A DNA stretch of 64,000 nt from Paenibacillus sp. PL2-23 (GTDB lineage: Bacteria; Bacillota; Bacilli; Paenibacillales; Paenibacillaceae), in NCBI RefSeq assembly GCF_040834005.1, contig NZ_CP162129.1, positions 2,752,001 through 2,816,000 on the forward strand, read 5' to 3'. Positions 44,010-52,130 of this stretch are shown here, in pieces. The notes under the pieces are model-generated. The model did no database searches. It was not told the DNA's origin and saw only the letters and a list, made by a program, of their open reading frames with translations. Within the stretch, counting starts at the first letter, position 1. Every line of letters begins with the position of its first letter. The position numbers were made by a program, and so were the translations under genes.

Positions 44010-44297
44010 TTAATCGGGGAATTCGGCCCAGAACTGCTCAGCCTCTTCATCGATGCCGAGAGAGATGTCGGAACGGAAGACGCGGCGGTTATAATGGGTG
44101 AACGCGTATTGCTCGATGGCCTCCAACAAATTCGTTTCAATCAAATATTGGCTGCGGCCCGCGATCCACATCTCCGCAGTAATGCCGTATTCCTCATCGT
44201 AGCTCATCTGCACTTCGACCTCGTTCGGGCGAATGCCCCGACGGTCCGCCGCGTTGAAGCAGATTGCGTTAATGATTTCGTCCGTATAGATTCTCAC
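44010..44297 (-). CDS. YxcD-like protein (DUF2653)
   Basis: 95 residues from a GTG start (GGAG about 12 bases upstream, inside the end of the upstream gene). Contains the family look IINAICFNAADRRGI and YDEEYGITAEMW. Small soluble protein of unknown function. It follows the membrane-protein gene at 44303-44731 by 5 bases, so the two form an operon. Confidence 0.75.
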   Translation of the reverse strand: MRIYTDEIINAICFNAADRRGIRPNEVEVQMSYDEEYGITAEMWIAGRSQYLIETNLLEAIEQYAFTHYNRRVFRSDISLGIDEEAEQFWAEFPD

Positions 44298-44302
44298 AAT
44301 GA

Positions 44303-44731
44303 CTATGGTCTCCGGCTATCTGGCGTATTGTTCTGATTCTTCTTGCTCTTCAGGTATACGTATCCGACTCGGATCAGCATAATAAGAGCAAAAATCGCCA
44401 GCAGATTAATGAGCAGGCCGAAGATTTCGCCCATAGCGCCCATTTCCGCAAACATGCCGCTGAACAGCAGGCCAGCCAGACCGCCGATCATAAGGCCTTT
44501 CATCAGGCCGCTGCCGCCGTAGAGCGGCTTATTCGCTGCGCCTGTTGTCGCGCCTGTTCCCGTACCCGTCTTGGTGCCGGGATTGCTCTGGGACACATTA
44601 TCGGTTTTTTTGGAATCCGTAACGCTCTGCTTTGGCGATTTGAACCCTCCGCGCTTGGCGTCCGCTGTTTGTCCAAAGCTTAAGCCTAGGAACAGCGCTA
44701 ATGCGAGCATAACAAGAAATCCTTTTTTCAT
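44303..44731 (-). CDS. Small secreted/membrane protein resembling the N-terminal half of Tim44-like proteins
   Basis: 142 residues; AAGGAGAAAGAG ribosome site. Signal-like helix (1-25), a Ser/Thr/Gly/Lys-rich stretch (about 26-70), a glycine-zipper-like segment GGLAGLLFSGMFAEMGAMG, and a membrane helix (about 100-125) ending in a Lys/Asn tail. The layout resembles the N-terminal part of bacterial Tim44-domain proteins without the Tim44 domain. Function unknown. Confidence 0.7.
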   Translation of the reverse strand: MKKGFLVMLALALFLGLSFGQTADAKRGGFKSPKQSVTDSKKTDNVSQSNPGTKTGTGTGATTGAANKPLYGGSGLMKGLMIGGLAGLLFSGMFAEMGAMGEIFGLLINLLAIFALIMLIRVGYVYLKSKKNQNNTPDSRRP

Positions 44732-44846
44732 TGTTCTCTTTCTCCTTCTTCTTATGGTGTGGGTCTATTGCTAACGTCATGTAATACGGCTAAGATGGAC
44801 AAAGGTTTCATCGTACTCAAAAATATTTTGTGGCGGAGGTGAAGGC

Positions 44847-45377
44847 TTGCCTTATCCTGATGCTTATATTGCCTATTTAGTGGAATTTCATGCAACACGC
44901 GATTATTTCGAATGCCACGAGCTGCTGGAGGAGTATTGGAAGAACCACGCGGATGATGGGCTAGGCGACCTGTGGGTCGGACTGATCCAGACGGCTGTCG
45001 GCCAATATCATGAGCGAAGGGGCAATCGGCGGGGCGCGGCCAAGATGTATCGTCAAGCTGCAGCCAAGCTCAGCGACCTTCCGCTGGAAGCATTCGGAAT
45101 CGACTCATTCTCGCTGCTGCGACAGCTGGAGGAGCGGCTTGCTGTCTGCCAATCGGAGCCTGGCGAGCGTCCCTATGAGGACATGGAGATAACGCTGACA
45201 GACGAGAAGCTTAGGGCGTTGTGCGAGGCCGCGTGCAAGGAGCGCGGCTTAGTCTGGGGAGCATCCAGCTCCCAGATTGCGGAGGAGATTGTTCATCGCC
45301 ATCTGACGCGCGACAGGAGTGAGGTTGTGCGCGCAAGAGAAGCGGCTTGGCGAGCAAGAAGAGAAAGGAACGGATAG
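44847..45377 (+). CDS. DUF309 (YpuF-like) protein
   Basis: 176 residues from a TTG with GGAGGTGA 5 bases upstream. Helical N-terminal domain with the family block FHATRDYFECHELLEEYWK and GLIQTAVGQYHERRGNRRGA (about 12-75). The C-terminal 90 residues are charged and less conserved-looking. Function unknown; the family is sometimes linked to rRNA or DNA metabolism loci. Confidence 0.85.
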   Translation: MPYPDAYIAYLVEFHATRDYFECHELLEEYWKNHADDGLGDLWVGLIQTAVGQYHERRGNRRGAAKMYRQAAAKLSDLPLEAFGIDSFSLLRQLEERLAVCQSEPGERPYEDMEITLTDEKLRALCEAACKERGLVWGASSSQIAEEIVHRHLTRDRSEVVRAREAAWRARRERNG

Positions 45378-45401
45378 TGAAGCCCATCCGTCCCTTGGCG
45401 A

Positions 45402-45719
45402 TTATGGATGCAAGCGCATCAGCGTCGTATAGGTCTGATTGTCGCTCTTCAGGCTGAAGGCGCCCGAGCTCTCCCGGTAATCGATCTTCAGACGAGGCTC
45501 ATAGAACACCTCATGCCTCGGCTCATAAAGAAACGGAAAGGGATCGCCTTCGGCCATCTTGTCGTCCACGCCGGCCTCGGCCACAAGCTGCAGCGCAGGC
45601 ACGCCGCTCATGACGCAGCCGCAGCCCTCGGTATCATGCAGCAGCTTGAGCTGTCTGGACCCGTCCGCAAGCAGCGGAGCCAGCTTACGCACAGCGGCTT
45701 CGCTAAAGGTAATATGCAT
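45402..45719 (-). CDS. HesB-like iron-sulfur cluster family protein (YqkB-like)
   Basis: 105 residues. HesB/IscA fold with the YqkB-type block LKLLHDTEGCGCVMSGVPALQLV; the CGC pair replaces the spaced cysteines of A-type Fe-S carriers, as in the YqkB group. GGAGGAG ribosome site. It converges on the DUF309 gene. A role in Fe-S assembly is inferred from the fold only. Confidence 0.82.
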   Translation of the reverse strand: MHITFSEAAVRKLAPLLADGSRQLKLLHDTEGCGCVMSGVPALQLVAEAGVDDKMAEGDPFPFLYEPRHEVFYEPRLKIDYRESSGAFSLKSDNQTYTTLMRLHP

Positions 45720-45847
45720 TTTCGTTCACTCCTCCGGTTGTTGCGAATGTCATGCTGGCAGGTTTAGTATGATTATAGGGAGAGCGGGCCGCAAGATCAA
45801 GGCTTGCCCCCGATAATACCTCTATACAGAAAGGCGGTTTCACAACG

Positions 45848-47368
45848 ATGACGAACACAGCTTCAACCACAAATCAGCTGCAAGCCTTCCGCTCGGCCAT
45901 ACATAAGATCAAAAGCTATGAGGAGGCGCTTGGGCTGCTCTACTGGGATCTGCGCACAGGCGCGCCTCGCAAGGGCATGGACACCCGCTCCGAATCCATC
46001 GGCATGCTGTCGGGCGAGATGTTCAAGCTGTCCACTTCACCGGAGCTTGGCGAATGGCTGAACGTGCTGGAGGAGCCAGCCGCATTCCATCAGCTGTCCG
46101 AGATTGACCAGCGGCTTGTAACAGAAACCCGCAAATCCTACGACCGCAGCGTCAACATACCGCCCAAGCTATATCAGGAATATGTGGTTGCGGCGGCGCA
46201 ATCGGAGACGAAGTGGGAGGAGGCGAAGGGGCAGAACGACTTCGAGAGCTTCCGGCCTTATCTGGAGCAAGTCATTTCCTACACGAATCAATTTATTGAT
46301 TTATGGGGAGCCAAGGCTACACGGTATGATACGCTGCTGGACCAATACGAGCCAGGCATGACGGTCAGCCAGCTTGATGCCGTGTTCGGAGGGCTTCGCG
46401 ACCAGCTTGTGCCGCTGTCAGCCGCGATTGCGGCTTCCCCGCATCAGCCGGAAACCTCGTTCCTGGATCAGCGCTTTGACATAGCCGCACAGCAATCATT
46501 CAGCCTCTATATGCTGGAGCAGATGGGCTACGATTTCGAAGCGGGCCGTCTGGACCAAAGCGCGCATCCATTCGCGACAGGACTGAATCGAGGCGATGTC
46601 CGCATTACGACACGTTATCTGGAGAATGACGTGACCAGCGCTCTGTTCGGTACGATTCATGAAGGCGGCCACGCCCTGTATGAGCAAAATATAATGCCAG
46701 AGCTGACGAACACGACGTTATGCACCGGCACATCCATGGGCATTCACGAATCCCAGTCCCGCTTCTGGGAAAATGTGATCGGACGCAGCCGTCCGTTCTG
46801 GGAGCGTTATTACGGCGAGCTGCAGCAGCGCTTCCCCGGCCAGCTGAATGTGACGGTTGACGAATTCTACCGAGGCAACAATATCGTCAAGCCGTCGCTT
46901 ATTCGCATTGAAGCCGACGAGCTTACGTACAATCTCCATATTATTATTCGCTATGAGATTGAGAAGCTTATATTCAACGGCGGCGTCAAGGCTGCCGACC
47001 TGCCCGCTCTGTGGAATGACAAATATAAGGAATATCTCGGCATCACCCCTCCGACTGATGCGGAGGGCGTCCTGCAGGACGTCCATTGGTCAGGCGGGGC
47101 GTTCGGCTACTTCCCTTCCTACTCTCTTGGCAATATGTACGCCGCCCAATTCGCGGACACCATGGAGAAGGAGCTGTCCGGCATGTGGTCGCTTGTCGGC
47201 AAGGGCGAGCTGCATCCCATCAAGGAATGGCTGTCGGAGCGAATCTATCAGTACGGCAAGCTGCGCACGCCCGCCGAGCTGGTCATGAATGTGACGGGCA
47301 AGCCGCTTGATCCCCGTTATTTGGTCCAATATTTAACCCGAAAGTATACGGATATCTACAAGCTGTAA
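45848..47368 (+). CDS. Metallocarboxypeptidase, M32 family
   Basis: 506 residues, full length. Helical N-terminal half (LYWDLRTGAPRKG), zinc-binding HEGGHALYE (HExxH) and the third ligand Glu in MGIHESQSRFWENVIGRS, plus IRYEIEK and the DVHWSGGAFGYFPSYSLGNMYAAQ block. Cytoplasmic broad-specificity carboxypeptidase like Bacillus YpwA/Taq carboxypeptidase. GAAAGGCGG lies upstream of the start; followed by a strong terminator. Confidence 0.95.
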   Translation: MTNTASTTNQLQAFRSAIHKIKSYEEALGLLYWDLRTGAPRKGMDTRSESIGMLSGEMFKLSTSPELGEWLNVLEEPAAFHQLSEIDQRLVTETRKSYDRSVNIPPKLYQEYVVAAAQSETKWEEAKGQNDFESFRPYLEQVISYTNQFIDLWGAKATRYDTLLDQYEPGMTVSQLDAVFGGLRDQLVPLSAAIAASPHQPETSFLDQRFDIAAQQSFSLYMLEQMGYDFEAGRLDQSAHPFATGLNRGDVRITTRYLENDVTSALFGTIHEGGHALYEQNIMPELTNTTLCTGTSMGIHESQSRFWENVIGRSRPFWERYYGELQQRFPGQLNVTVDEFYRGNNIVKPSLIRIEADELTYNLHIIIRYEIEKLIFNGGVKAADLPALWNDKYKEYLGITPPTDAEGVLQDVHWSGGAFGYFPSYSLGNMYAAQFADTMEKELSGMWSLVGKGELHPIKEWLSERIYQYGKLRTPAELVMNVTGKPLDPRYLVQYLTRKYTDIYKL

Positions 47369-47385
47369 GCTGGACCCGGCCATCC

Positions 47386-47427
47386 GCCGGACCGAAGCCG
47401 CCGCAAGGCGCGCCGGTCCGGCTTTTT
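47386..47427 (+). terminator. Rho-independent terminator after the M32 peptidase
   Basis: GCCGGACCG (47386-47394) pairs with CGGTCCGGC (47414-47422), followed by five Ts. Confidence 0.9.
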
Positions 47428-47519
47428 GCATTTCGTGCACGCTGCACAATCACCGCCCGTTCAGCGATCGCATAGGCTGATATACAACAAGAATTGAGAA
47501 TAGTCGGGAGGAAAAGAGG

Positions 47520-48530
47520 ATGAGCAAACGGACAATCGGCATGCTGCTGCTGGCGGTCATGCTGACAGCCGTAACCGCGTTGGCGGGCTGCGGCAAGAGC
47601 GATGCGGACAAGAAGCTGGTCCGCATCGGCGAGGTAACAAGATCGCTCTTCTACGCGCCGCAATACGTGGCGATCGAAAAGGGTTTTTTTGAAGAGGAAG
47701 GGCTGGACATTGAGCTGACAACTACGCCTGGCGGGGACAAGACGATGACGGCGCTGCTGTCCAACGCTATTGACGTCGCGCTTGTCGGCTCGGAGACGTC
47801 GATCTATGTGTACCAGCAGGGCGCGGAGGATCCCGTAATCAACTTCGCTCAGCTGACGCAGACAGACGGCACATTTCTTGTAGCGAGAGAGAAGCTGCAG
47901 AGCTTTGACTGGGAGTCGCTTAAGGGCTCTGTCTTTCTGGGACAGCGCAAAGGCGGAATGCCGCAGATGGCGGGAGAGTTCGCTATGAAGAAGCACGGCA
48001 TTGATCCCCATGGCGACATGGAGCTGATTCAGAATGTCGACTTTGCGAACATTGCGCCGGCGTTCTCCTCCGGAACAGGCGATTATGTGCAGCTGTTCGA
48101 GCCGACAGCCTCGATATTCGAGAAGGAAGGCAAGGGTTATGTCGTTGCTTCCTTCGGAACGGAGAGCGGCCATCTGCCCTATACCGTGTTTATGAGCAAA
48201 AGCAGCTTTATCGAAGGCAATCCCGATACGATCCAGGCGTTTACGAATGCGGTTTATCGGGCGCAGCAATGGGTAGAGGCGAACGACGCGGAGGCGATCG
48301 CAGACGTCGTGCTGCCGTACTTTGAAAATGTGGAACGTGATATTCTGGTGAGCTCCATCGACCGTTACAAGCAGCAGGGCTCGTTCGCAAGCGATCCCAT
48401 TGTAGATGAAGGAGAATGGAATAATCTGCTTGACGTCATTTCGTCTGCGGGAGAGCTGGAAGAGCGAACAGCGCATAGCGTGCTCGTGAATACAGAGTTT
48501 GCCGAACAAGCGATTGCCGGTGGGGAGTAG
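47520..48530 (+). CDS. ABC importer substrate-binding lipoprotein (NMT1/SsuA-like)
   Basis: 336 residues. Lipoprotein signal with lipobox LAGC (Cys about 24), then an NMT1/THI5-type binding fold: SLFYAPQYVAIEKGFFEEEGLDIELTT (split here: SLFYAPQYVAIEKGFF, EEEGLDIELTT), NAIDVALVGSETSIYV and FVLFEPTAS-like LFEPTASIFEKEG. Such proteins bind sulfonates, taurine or thiamine pyrimidine precursors. No TPP riboswitch is visible upstream, so the ligand stays open. First gene of a four-gene operon. Confidence 0.9.
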   Translation: MSKRTIGMLLLAVMLTAVTALAGCGKSDADKKLVRIGEVTRSLFYAPQYVAIEKGFFEEEGLDIELTTTPGGDKTMTALLSNAIDVALVGSETSIYVYQQGAEDPVINFAQLTQTDGTFLVAREKLQSFDWESLKGSVFLGQRKGGMPQMAGEFAMKKHGIDPHGDMELIQNVDFANIAPAFSSGTGDYVQLFEPTASIFEKEGKGYVVASFGTESGHLPYTVFMSKSSFIEGNPDTIQAFTNAVYRAQQWVEANDAEAIADVVLPYFENVERDILVSSIDRYKQQGSFASDPIVDEGEWNNLLDVISSAGELEERTAHSVLVNTEFAEQAIAGGE

Positions 48531-48559
48531 TCCGGCAGTCTGCAGGAGGAGGACATGAA

Positions 48560-49357
48560 ATGAAGGACTCGACGGCGCTTGCGCTTAGACGGCTCTCTCA
48601 TGTCTACGTGAGCGACAAAGGCGCATCGCTGGCGGTGGAGGGCATCGAGCTGGCGGTGGCGCCAGGCGAATTCGTCAGCCTGGTCGGTCCCAGCGGCTGC
48701 GGCAAAACGACGCTGCTCAGCCTGCTGGCGGGATTATTCCCTCCAACCTCGGGTGAAGTGTGGCTTGGAGGGGAGAAGGTGAGCGGGCCGTCGCCGAAGG
48801 TTGGCTATATGCTGCAGCAGGATTATTTGTTCCCATGGCGGACCATTCGCGATAACGCGGCGGTCGGACTGGAGATTCAGGGAACCAAATCGGCAGATAC
48901 GATGAAGAAGGTAGAGGGCTGGCTGGAGGAGCTGGGCTTAGGGGGCGCAGGCTCACGTTATCCCCATGAGCTGTCGGGCGGGATGCGCCAGCGGGTCGCC
49001 CTGGCCCGTACGCTGGTGACGGAGCCGGAGGTGCTTCTGCTTGACGAGCCGTTCTCCGCACTGGATCTTCATATTAAGATGCAGCTGGAGGCTATTGTGG
49101 TGGAGACGCTCCGCAAGCTGGGCAAGACGGCTGTGCTGGTGACGCATGACTTGTCGGAAGCCGCGGCGATGAGCGACAGGGTTGTTGTATTGGGACGCAA
49201 CCCCGGCCATATTCGCAAGATTATCGCCATCCCGGAGCCGATTCGGGCCGCAGATCCCATCGCTGCCCGCAAGCTGCCGGGCTTCCAGGAGCTGTTCGAG
49301 GCGCTCTGGTCGGAGCTGGACGCCGTCGACGGGAAGGGAGGGGAGTCGCATGCGTAA
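48560..49357 (+). CDS. ABC importer ATPase (SsuB/TauB-like)
   Basis: 265 residues. Walker A GPSGCGKTT, Q-loop MLQQDYLFPWRT, signature LSGGMRQRVALARTL, Walker B LLLDEPFSALD, switch His in VTHDLSEAAAM. All motifs are consensus. AGGAGGAGG upstream. Its stop overlaps the permease start (ATGCGTAA). Confidence 0.95.
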   Translation: MKDSTALALRRLSHVYVSDKGASLAVEGIELAVAPGEFVSLVGPSGCGKTTLLSLLAGLFPPTSGEVWLGGEKVSGPSPKVGYMLQQDYLFPWRTIRDNAAVGLEIQGTKSADTMKKVEGWLEELGLGGAGSRYPHELSGGMRQRVALARTLVTEPEVLLLDEPFSALDLHIKMQLEAIVVETLRKLGKTAVLVTHDLSEAAAMSDRVVVLGRNPGHIRKIIAIPEPIRAADPIAARKLPGFQELFEALWSELDAVDGKGGESHA

Positions 49358-50228
49358 CGACACCGGCGCGAGGGCAAGCGATAACGGAAGAGCGGAGGTG
49401 TCGGGCATACAGGAGGACCGCAGCGCTCTGATGGAGGAGCTGTACGCCAAGCATAAGCGGAGCGCGCGGCACACGTCGATTGCGGCGCTGATGACCCAGA
49501 TCGGCATCTTGGTCATCTTCCTTGGGCTGTGGGAAGCCGCTGGCCGCAGCAAATGGATCGATCCGCTGCTGTTCAGCTTTCCGTCCAAGCTGGCGGATCA
49601 GCTGTGGCGAACGATGGTAGACGGCTCGCTGTGGCCGCATGTCGGCGCAACCGTCATGGAGACGATTGCCGGGTTTGCGCTTGGCACGCTGGTTGGCACC
49701 GTGCTGGCTGCTTTGTTGTGGTGGTTCCCATTCCTGTCGCGGGTGCTCGACCCTTATCTGGTCGTTATGAACAGCATGCCGAAGGTGGCGCTTGGCCCCA
49801 TCTTTATTGTTGGGCTTGGCCCGGGCTTCGCGTCTATCGTGGCGATTACGCTAATGGTCACCGTGATCATCACCACCATTAATATTTACAATCGGTTCCG
49901 CGAAATCGACAGCGGCTATATCAAGGTGGTCCGGTTGTTCGGGGCGTCGAGGCTTCAGCTGTTCCGGCTGGTCATTCTGCCGGGCTCCTTCCCCGTTATT
50001 ATCGCAACCTTGAAGGTGAATGTGGGTCTGGCGTGGGTCGGCGTCATCGTGGGAGAATTTCTGGTGGCGAAGATTGGCCTCGGCTATCAAATTATATATG
50101 GCTTCCAGGTGTTCAACTTTACGCTTGTCCTGTCCAGTCTCGTAGTGATCGGCGTGGTGGCGACAATGATGTACCAGCTGGTCGCGTGGCTGGAGAAGCG
50201 GTTGACGGAGGGCTGGCGGGAGCGGTAG
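49350..50228 (+). CDS. ABC importer permease (SsuC/TauC-like)
   Basis: 292 residues from the ATG at 49350 (GGGAGGGGAG upstream, overlapping the ATPase end). An N-terminal cytoplasmic stretch of about 50 residues precedes six membrane helices; the EAA loop with GASRLQLFRLVILPGSFPVI is conserved. Completes the importer. Its gene is followed after one base by the ArAE-like gene. Confidence 0.93.
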   Translation: MRNDTGARASDNGRAEVSGIQEDRSALMEELYAKHKRSARHTSIAALMTQIGILVIFLGLWEAAGRSKWIDPLLFSFPSKLADQLWRTMVDGSLWPHVGATVMETIAGFALGTLVGTVLAALLWWFPFLSRVLDPYLVVMNSMPKVALGPIFIVGLGPGFASIVAITLMVTVIITTINIYNRFREIDSGYIKVVRLFGASRLQLFRLVILPGSFPVIIATLKVNVGLAWVGVIVGEFLVAKIGLGYQIIYGFQVFNFTLVLSSLVVIGVVATMMYQLVAWLEKRLTEGWRER

Positions 50229-50229
50229 G

Positions 50230-51243
50230 ATGGGGAAGGTGTTCCATCCTAATGAGAAGCCGAGGTTGTTGCATATGGGCATTCGAGTCATTAAAACCGC
50301 GATCGCCGCGATTGCGGCGATCTATACCGCCATCTATCTGGAGCTGTCCCCTGCGCTGTCCGCAGGCATTCTGGCGATTCTGGGCGTCGAGGTGACGCGA
50401 ATGAAAGGTCTCAGGAGCGCCGTCGTTCGGTTTGTCGCGTCGGTGCTGGGGCTTTTTTTTGCATCTCTTATCTTTACGCTGCTGGGCTTCCATCATTGGG
50501 TCGTGGCGATTTTTATCATGATCACCTTCCCCATTCTGGCCCGCTTTCAGCTCAAGGACGGCATACTGACAAGCTCGGTAATCGTATTCCAGCTCTTCTC
50601 GTTCGGAGAGGTTACCGCCGCCATTATCGGCAACGAAATGCTGCTGCTGCTCGTTGGCCTGGGTTGGGCCACTGCGATCAACTTCCTCTACATGCCTAAG
50701 GACGAGAAGGGGCTGGAGGCGATCCGAGCCCGTCTGGAGGAGGATTTCAGCACCATCTTCCGGGAGATGGCGCGCACGCTGCGGAACCCGGAGCATCTAT
50801 GGAACGGCGGCGAGCTGCTGAGTGCGCACGGCATAATCGAGCAGGGTGCGCAGCGCTCCGTCCGTAATCGGGAGAATCGTATATGGAGCCACGAAACCTA
50901 TTGGCCAACGTACTTCGAGATGCGCGGACAGCAGCTGTATTCCATTCAGCAGATGCTTGAGGAGCTGTCGCTCGTGTATGAGAAATGGCCGCAGGGCGAG
51001 CTGATCGCGGAGCTGCTGGACCAACTGGCGGACGATGTGAAGTCGGAGGTGTATCAGGGGCGGACGGAGCAGATGGTGTTCGAGCTGATGCGATCGTTCC
51101 GCGGGATGGAGCTGCCTCATACCCGGGAGGAGTTTGAGGTTCGCGCGGCGCTGTTCACCCTGCTGCACGAGGTAGACCGTTATTTGAGCATCGCCAGGCG
51201 GCTGAAGAAGAAGGGTGACGCCATGGAGACCCAGCCCGCTTAG
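50230..51243 (+). CDS. Aromatic acid exporter (ArAE/FUSC)-like membrane protein
   Basis: 337 residues. N-terminal half has about six membrane helices with MGIRVIKTAIAAIAAIYTAI and SAGILAILGVEVTRMKGLRSA, as in the Bacillus YqjA/YgaE group; the C-terminal half (about 160-330) is a soluble helical domain. One base separates it from the permease gene, so it should be co-transcribed with the importer. Whether it exports or has another role here is unknown. Confidence 0.88.
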   Translation: MGKVFHPNEKPRLLHMGIRVIKTAIAAIAAIYTAIYLELSPALSAGILAILGVEVTRMKGLRSAVVRFVASVLGLFFASLIFTLLGFHHWVVAIFIMITFPILARFQLKDGILTSSVIVFQLFSFGEVTAAIIGNEMLLLLVGLGWATAINFLYMPKDEKGLEAIRARLEEDFSTIFREMARTLRNPEHLWNGGELLSAHGIIEQGAQRSVRNRENRIWSHETYWPTYFEMRGQQLYSIQQMLEELSLVYEKWPQGELIAELLDQLADDVKSEVYQGRTEQMVFELMRSFRGMELPHTREEFEVRAALFTLLHEVDRYLSIARRLKKKGDAMETQPA

Positions 51244-51380
51244 GTCTCGTTCATATTTGCTCCCGCGCTCACATATAGATGAACCATAACGACAGAGGGT
51301 TCAGCCGTGCCATCGGATTTCAGCTATAGGGCGCAGGAGGGCATGTAAAATAAATTTGCTTTGATGAACTCGTTTAATCA

Positions 51381-51407
51381 ACAAACGCCTATGACCTGCA
51401 TACACTT
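51381..51407 (+). promoter_or_regulatory. Candidate sporulation (sigma-K/sigma-E type) promoter of cotE
   Basis: AC (51381-51382), 16-base spacer, CATACACTT (51399-51407): fits the sigma-K pattern AC-N16-CATAnnnTA with one mismatch, and CATACA also fits a sigma-E -10. It lies about 35 bases before cotE; B. subtilis cotE uses both sigma-E and sigma-K promoters. Confidence 0.5.
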
Positions 51408-51440
51408 TAATTGAATGATTGTGTGGAGGAGGTTAAAGCA

Positions 51441-52010
51441 ATGACTATTGCAGATAAACAGCTACAGTGCAGAGAAATTATTACGAAAGCTGTCTGCGGC
51501 AAAGGTCGTAAGTTTTCCACTGTAACCCATACCGTAACACCGCCTCACCATCCGACCAGCATTCTGGGCGCATGGATTATCAACCATCAGTATGAAGCGG
51601 TTCGTTCGGGCGACGGTATTGAGGTTATTGGTACTTACGATATCAACATCTGGTATTCGTATAACAAAAACTCGCAAACGGAAGTGGCCAAGGAATCTGT
51701 TCAATTCGTCGAAAATGTCCCGCTTTCGTATGTAGACCCGAAGCATAGGGCTTCCACGGAAGAGGTGTCCGCGGAGGTGCTGCAGGAGCCGAACTGCATC
51801 GAGGCGAACATTTCGTCGAACGGCGCCAGCGTTATCGTCCGCGTCGAGCGCGAGTTCGCGGTGGAGATGATCGCCGAGACCAAGGTTTGCGTAGCCGTTG
51901 TACCGGGCGGCTGCAATGATCTCGACGACAAGGATCTGGACTTCGGCGGAGCCGACGACGACGAGGATTACGAGGATCTCGACGCCGATCTGCTGGACGA
52001 CGAGCTGTAA
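51441..52010 (+). CDS. cotE: Outer spore coat morphogenetic protein CotE
   Basis: 189 residues from the ATG at 51441 (GGAGGAGG 9 bases upstream; an upstream ATG at 51411 is unlikely). Conserved CotE body: CREIITKAVCGKGRKF, THTVTPPHHPTSILGAWIINH, GTYDINIWYSYNKNSQTEVAKE and PNCIEANISSNGASV, ending in a strongly acidic Asp/Glu tail, as in Bacillus CotE. It directs outer coat assembly in the mother cell during sporulation. Lies upstream of the amidoligase and mutSL, as often seen near cotE in Bacilli (mutSL-cotE neighbourhood). Confidence 0.96.
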   Translation: MTIADKQLQCREIITKAVCGKGRKFSTVTHTVTPPHHPTSILGAWIINHQYEAVRSGDGIEVIGTYDINIWYSYNKNSQTEVAKESVQFVENVPLSYVDPKHRASTEEVSAEVLQEPNCIEANISSNGASVIVRVEREFAVEMIAETKVCVAVVPGGCNDLDDKDLDFGGADDDEDYEDLDADLLDDEL

Positions 52011-52073
52011 GGCGATTCATCCTCCGCTCTGCAGGGCGGATAAGGCATTATATGCCGCGTATGCGGCGGATTC

Positions 52074-52097
52074 GAGGGCGAAAGCCCTCTTTTTTTT
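52074..52097 (+). terminator. Rho-independent terminator after cotE
   Basis: GAGGGC-GAAA-GCCCTC with a GNRA tetraloop and eight Ts. Confidence 0.95.
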
Positions 52098-52130
52098 GCC
52101 AATCACCCCAAAAAAATTGGAGGAGCGAGC

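Noticed and set aside
47283..48509. A 408-codon antisense frame across the M32 peptidase end and the binding-protein gene
   Set aside because: It overlaps two well-supported genes and the terminator between them, and its translation has no recognisable motif.
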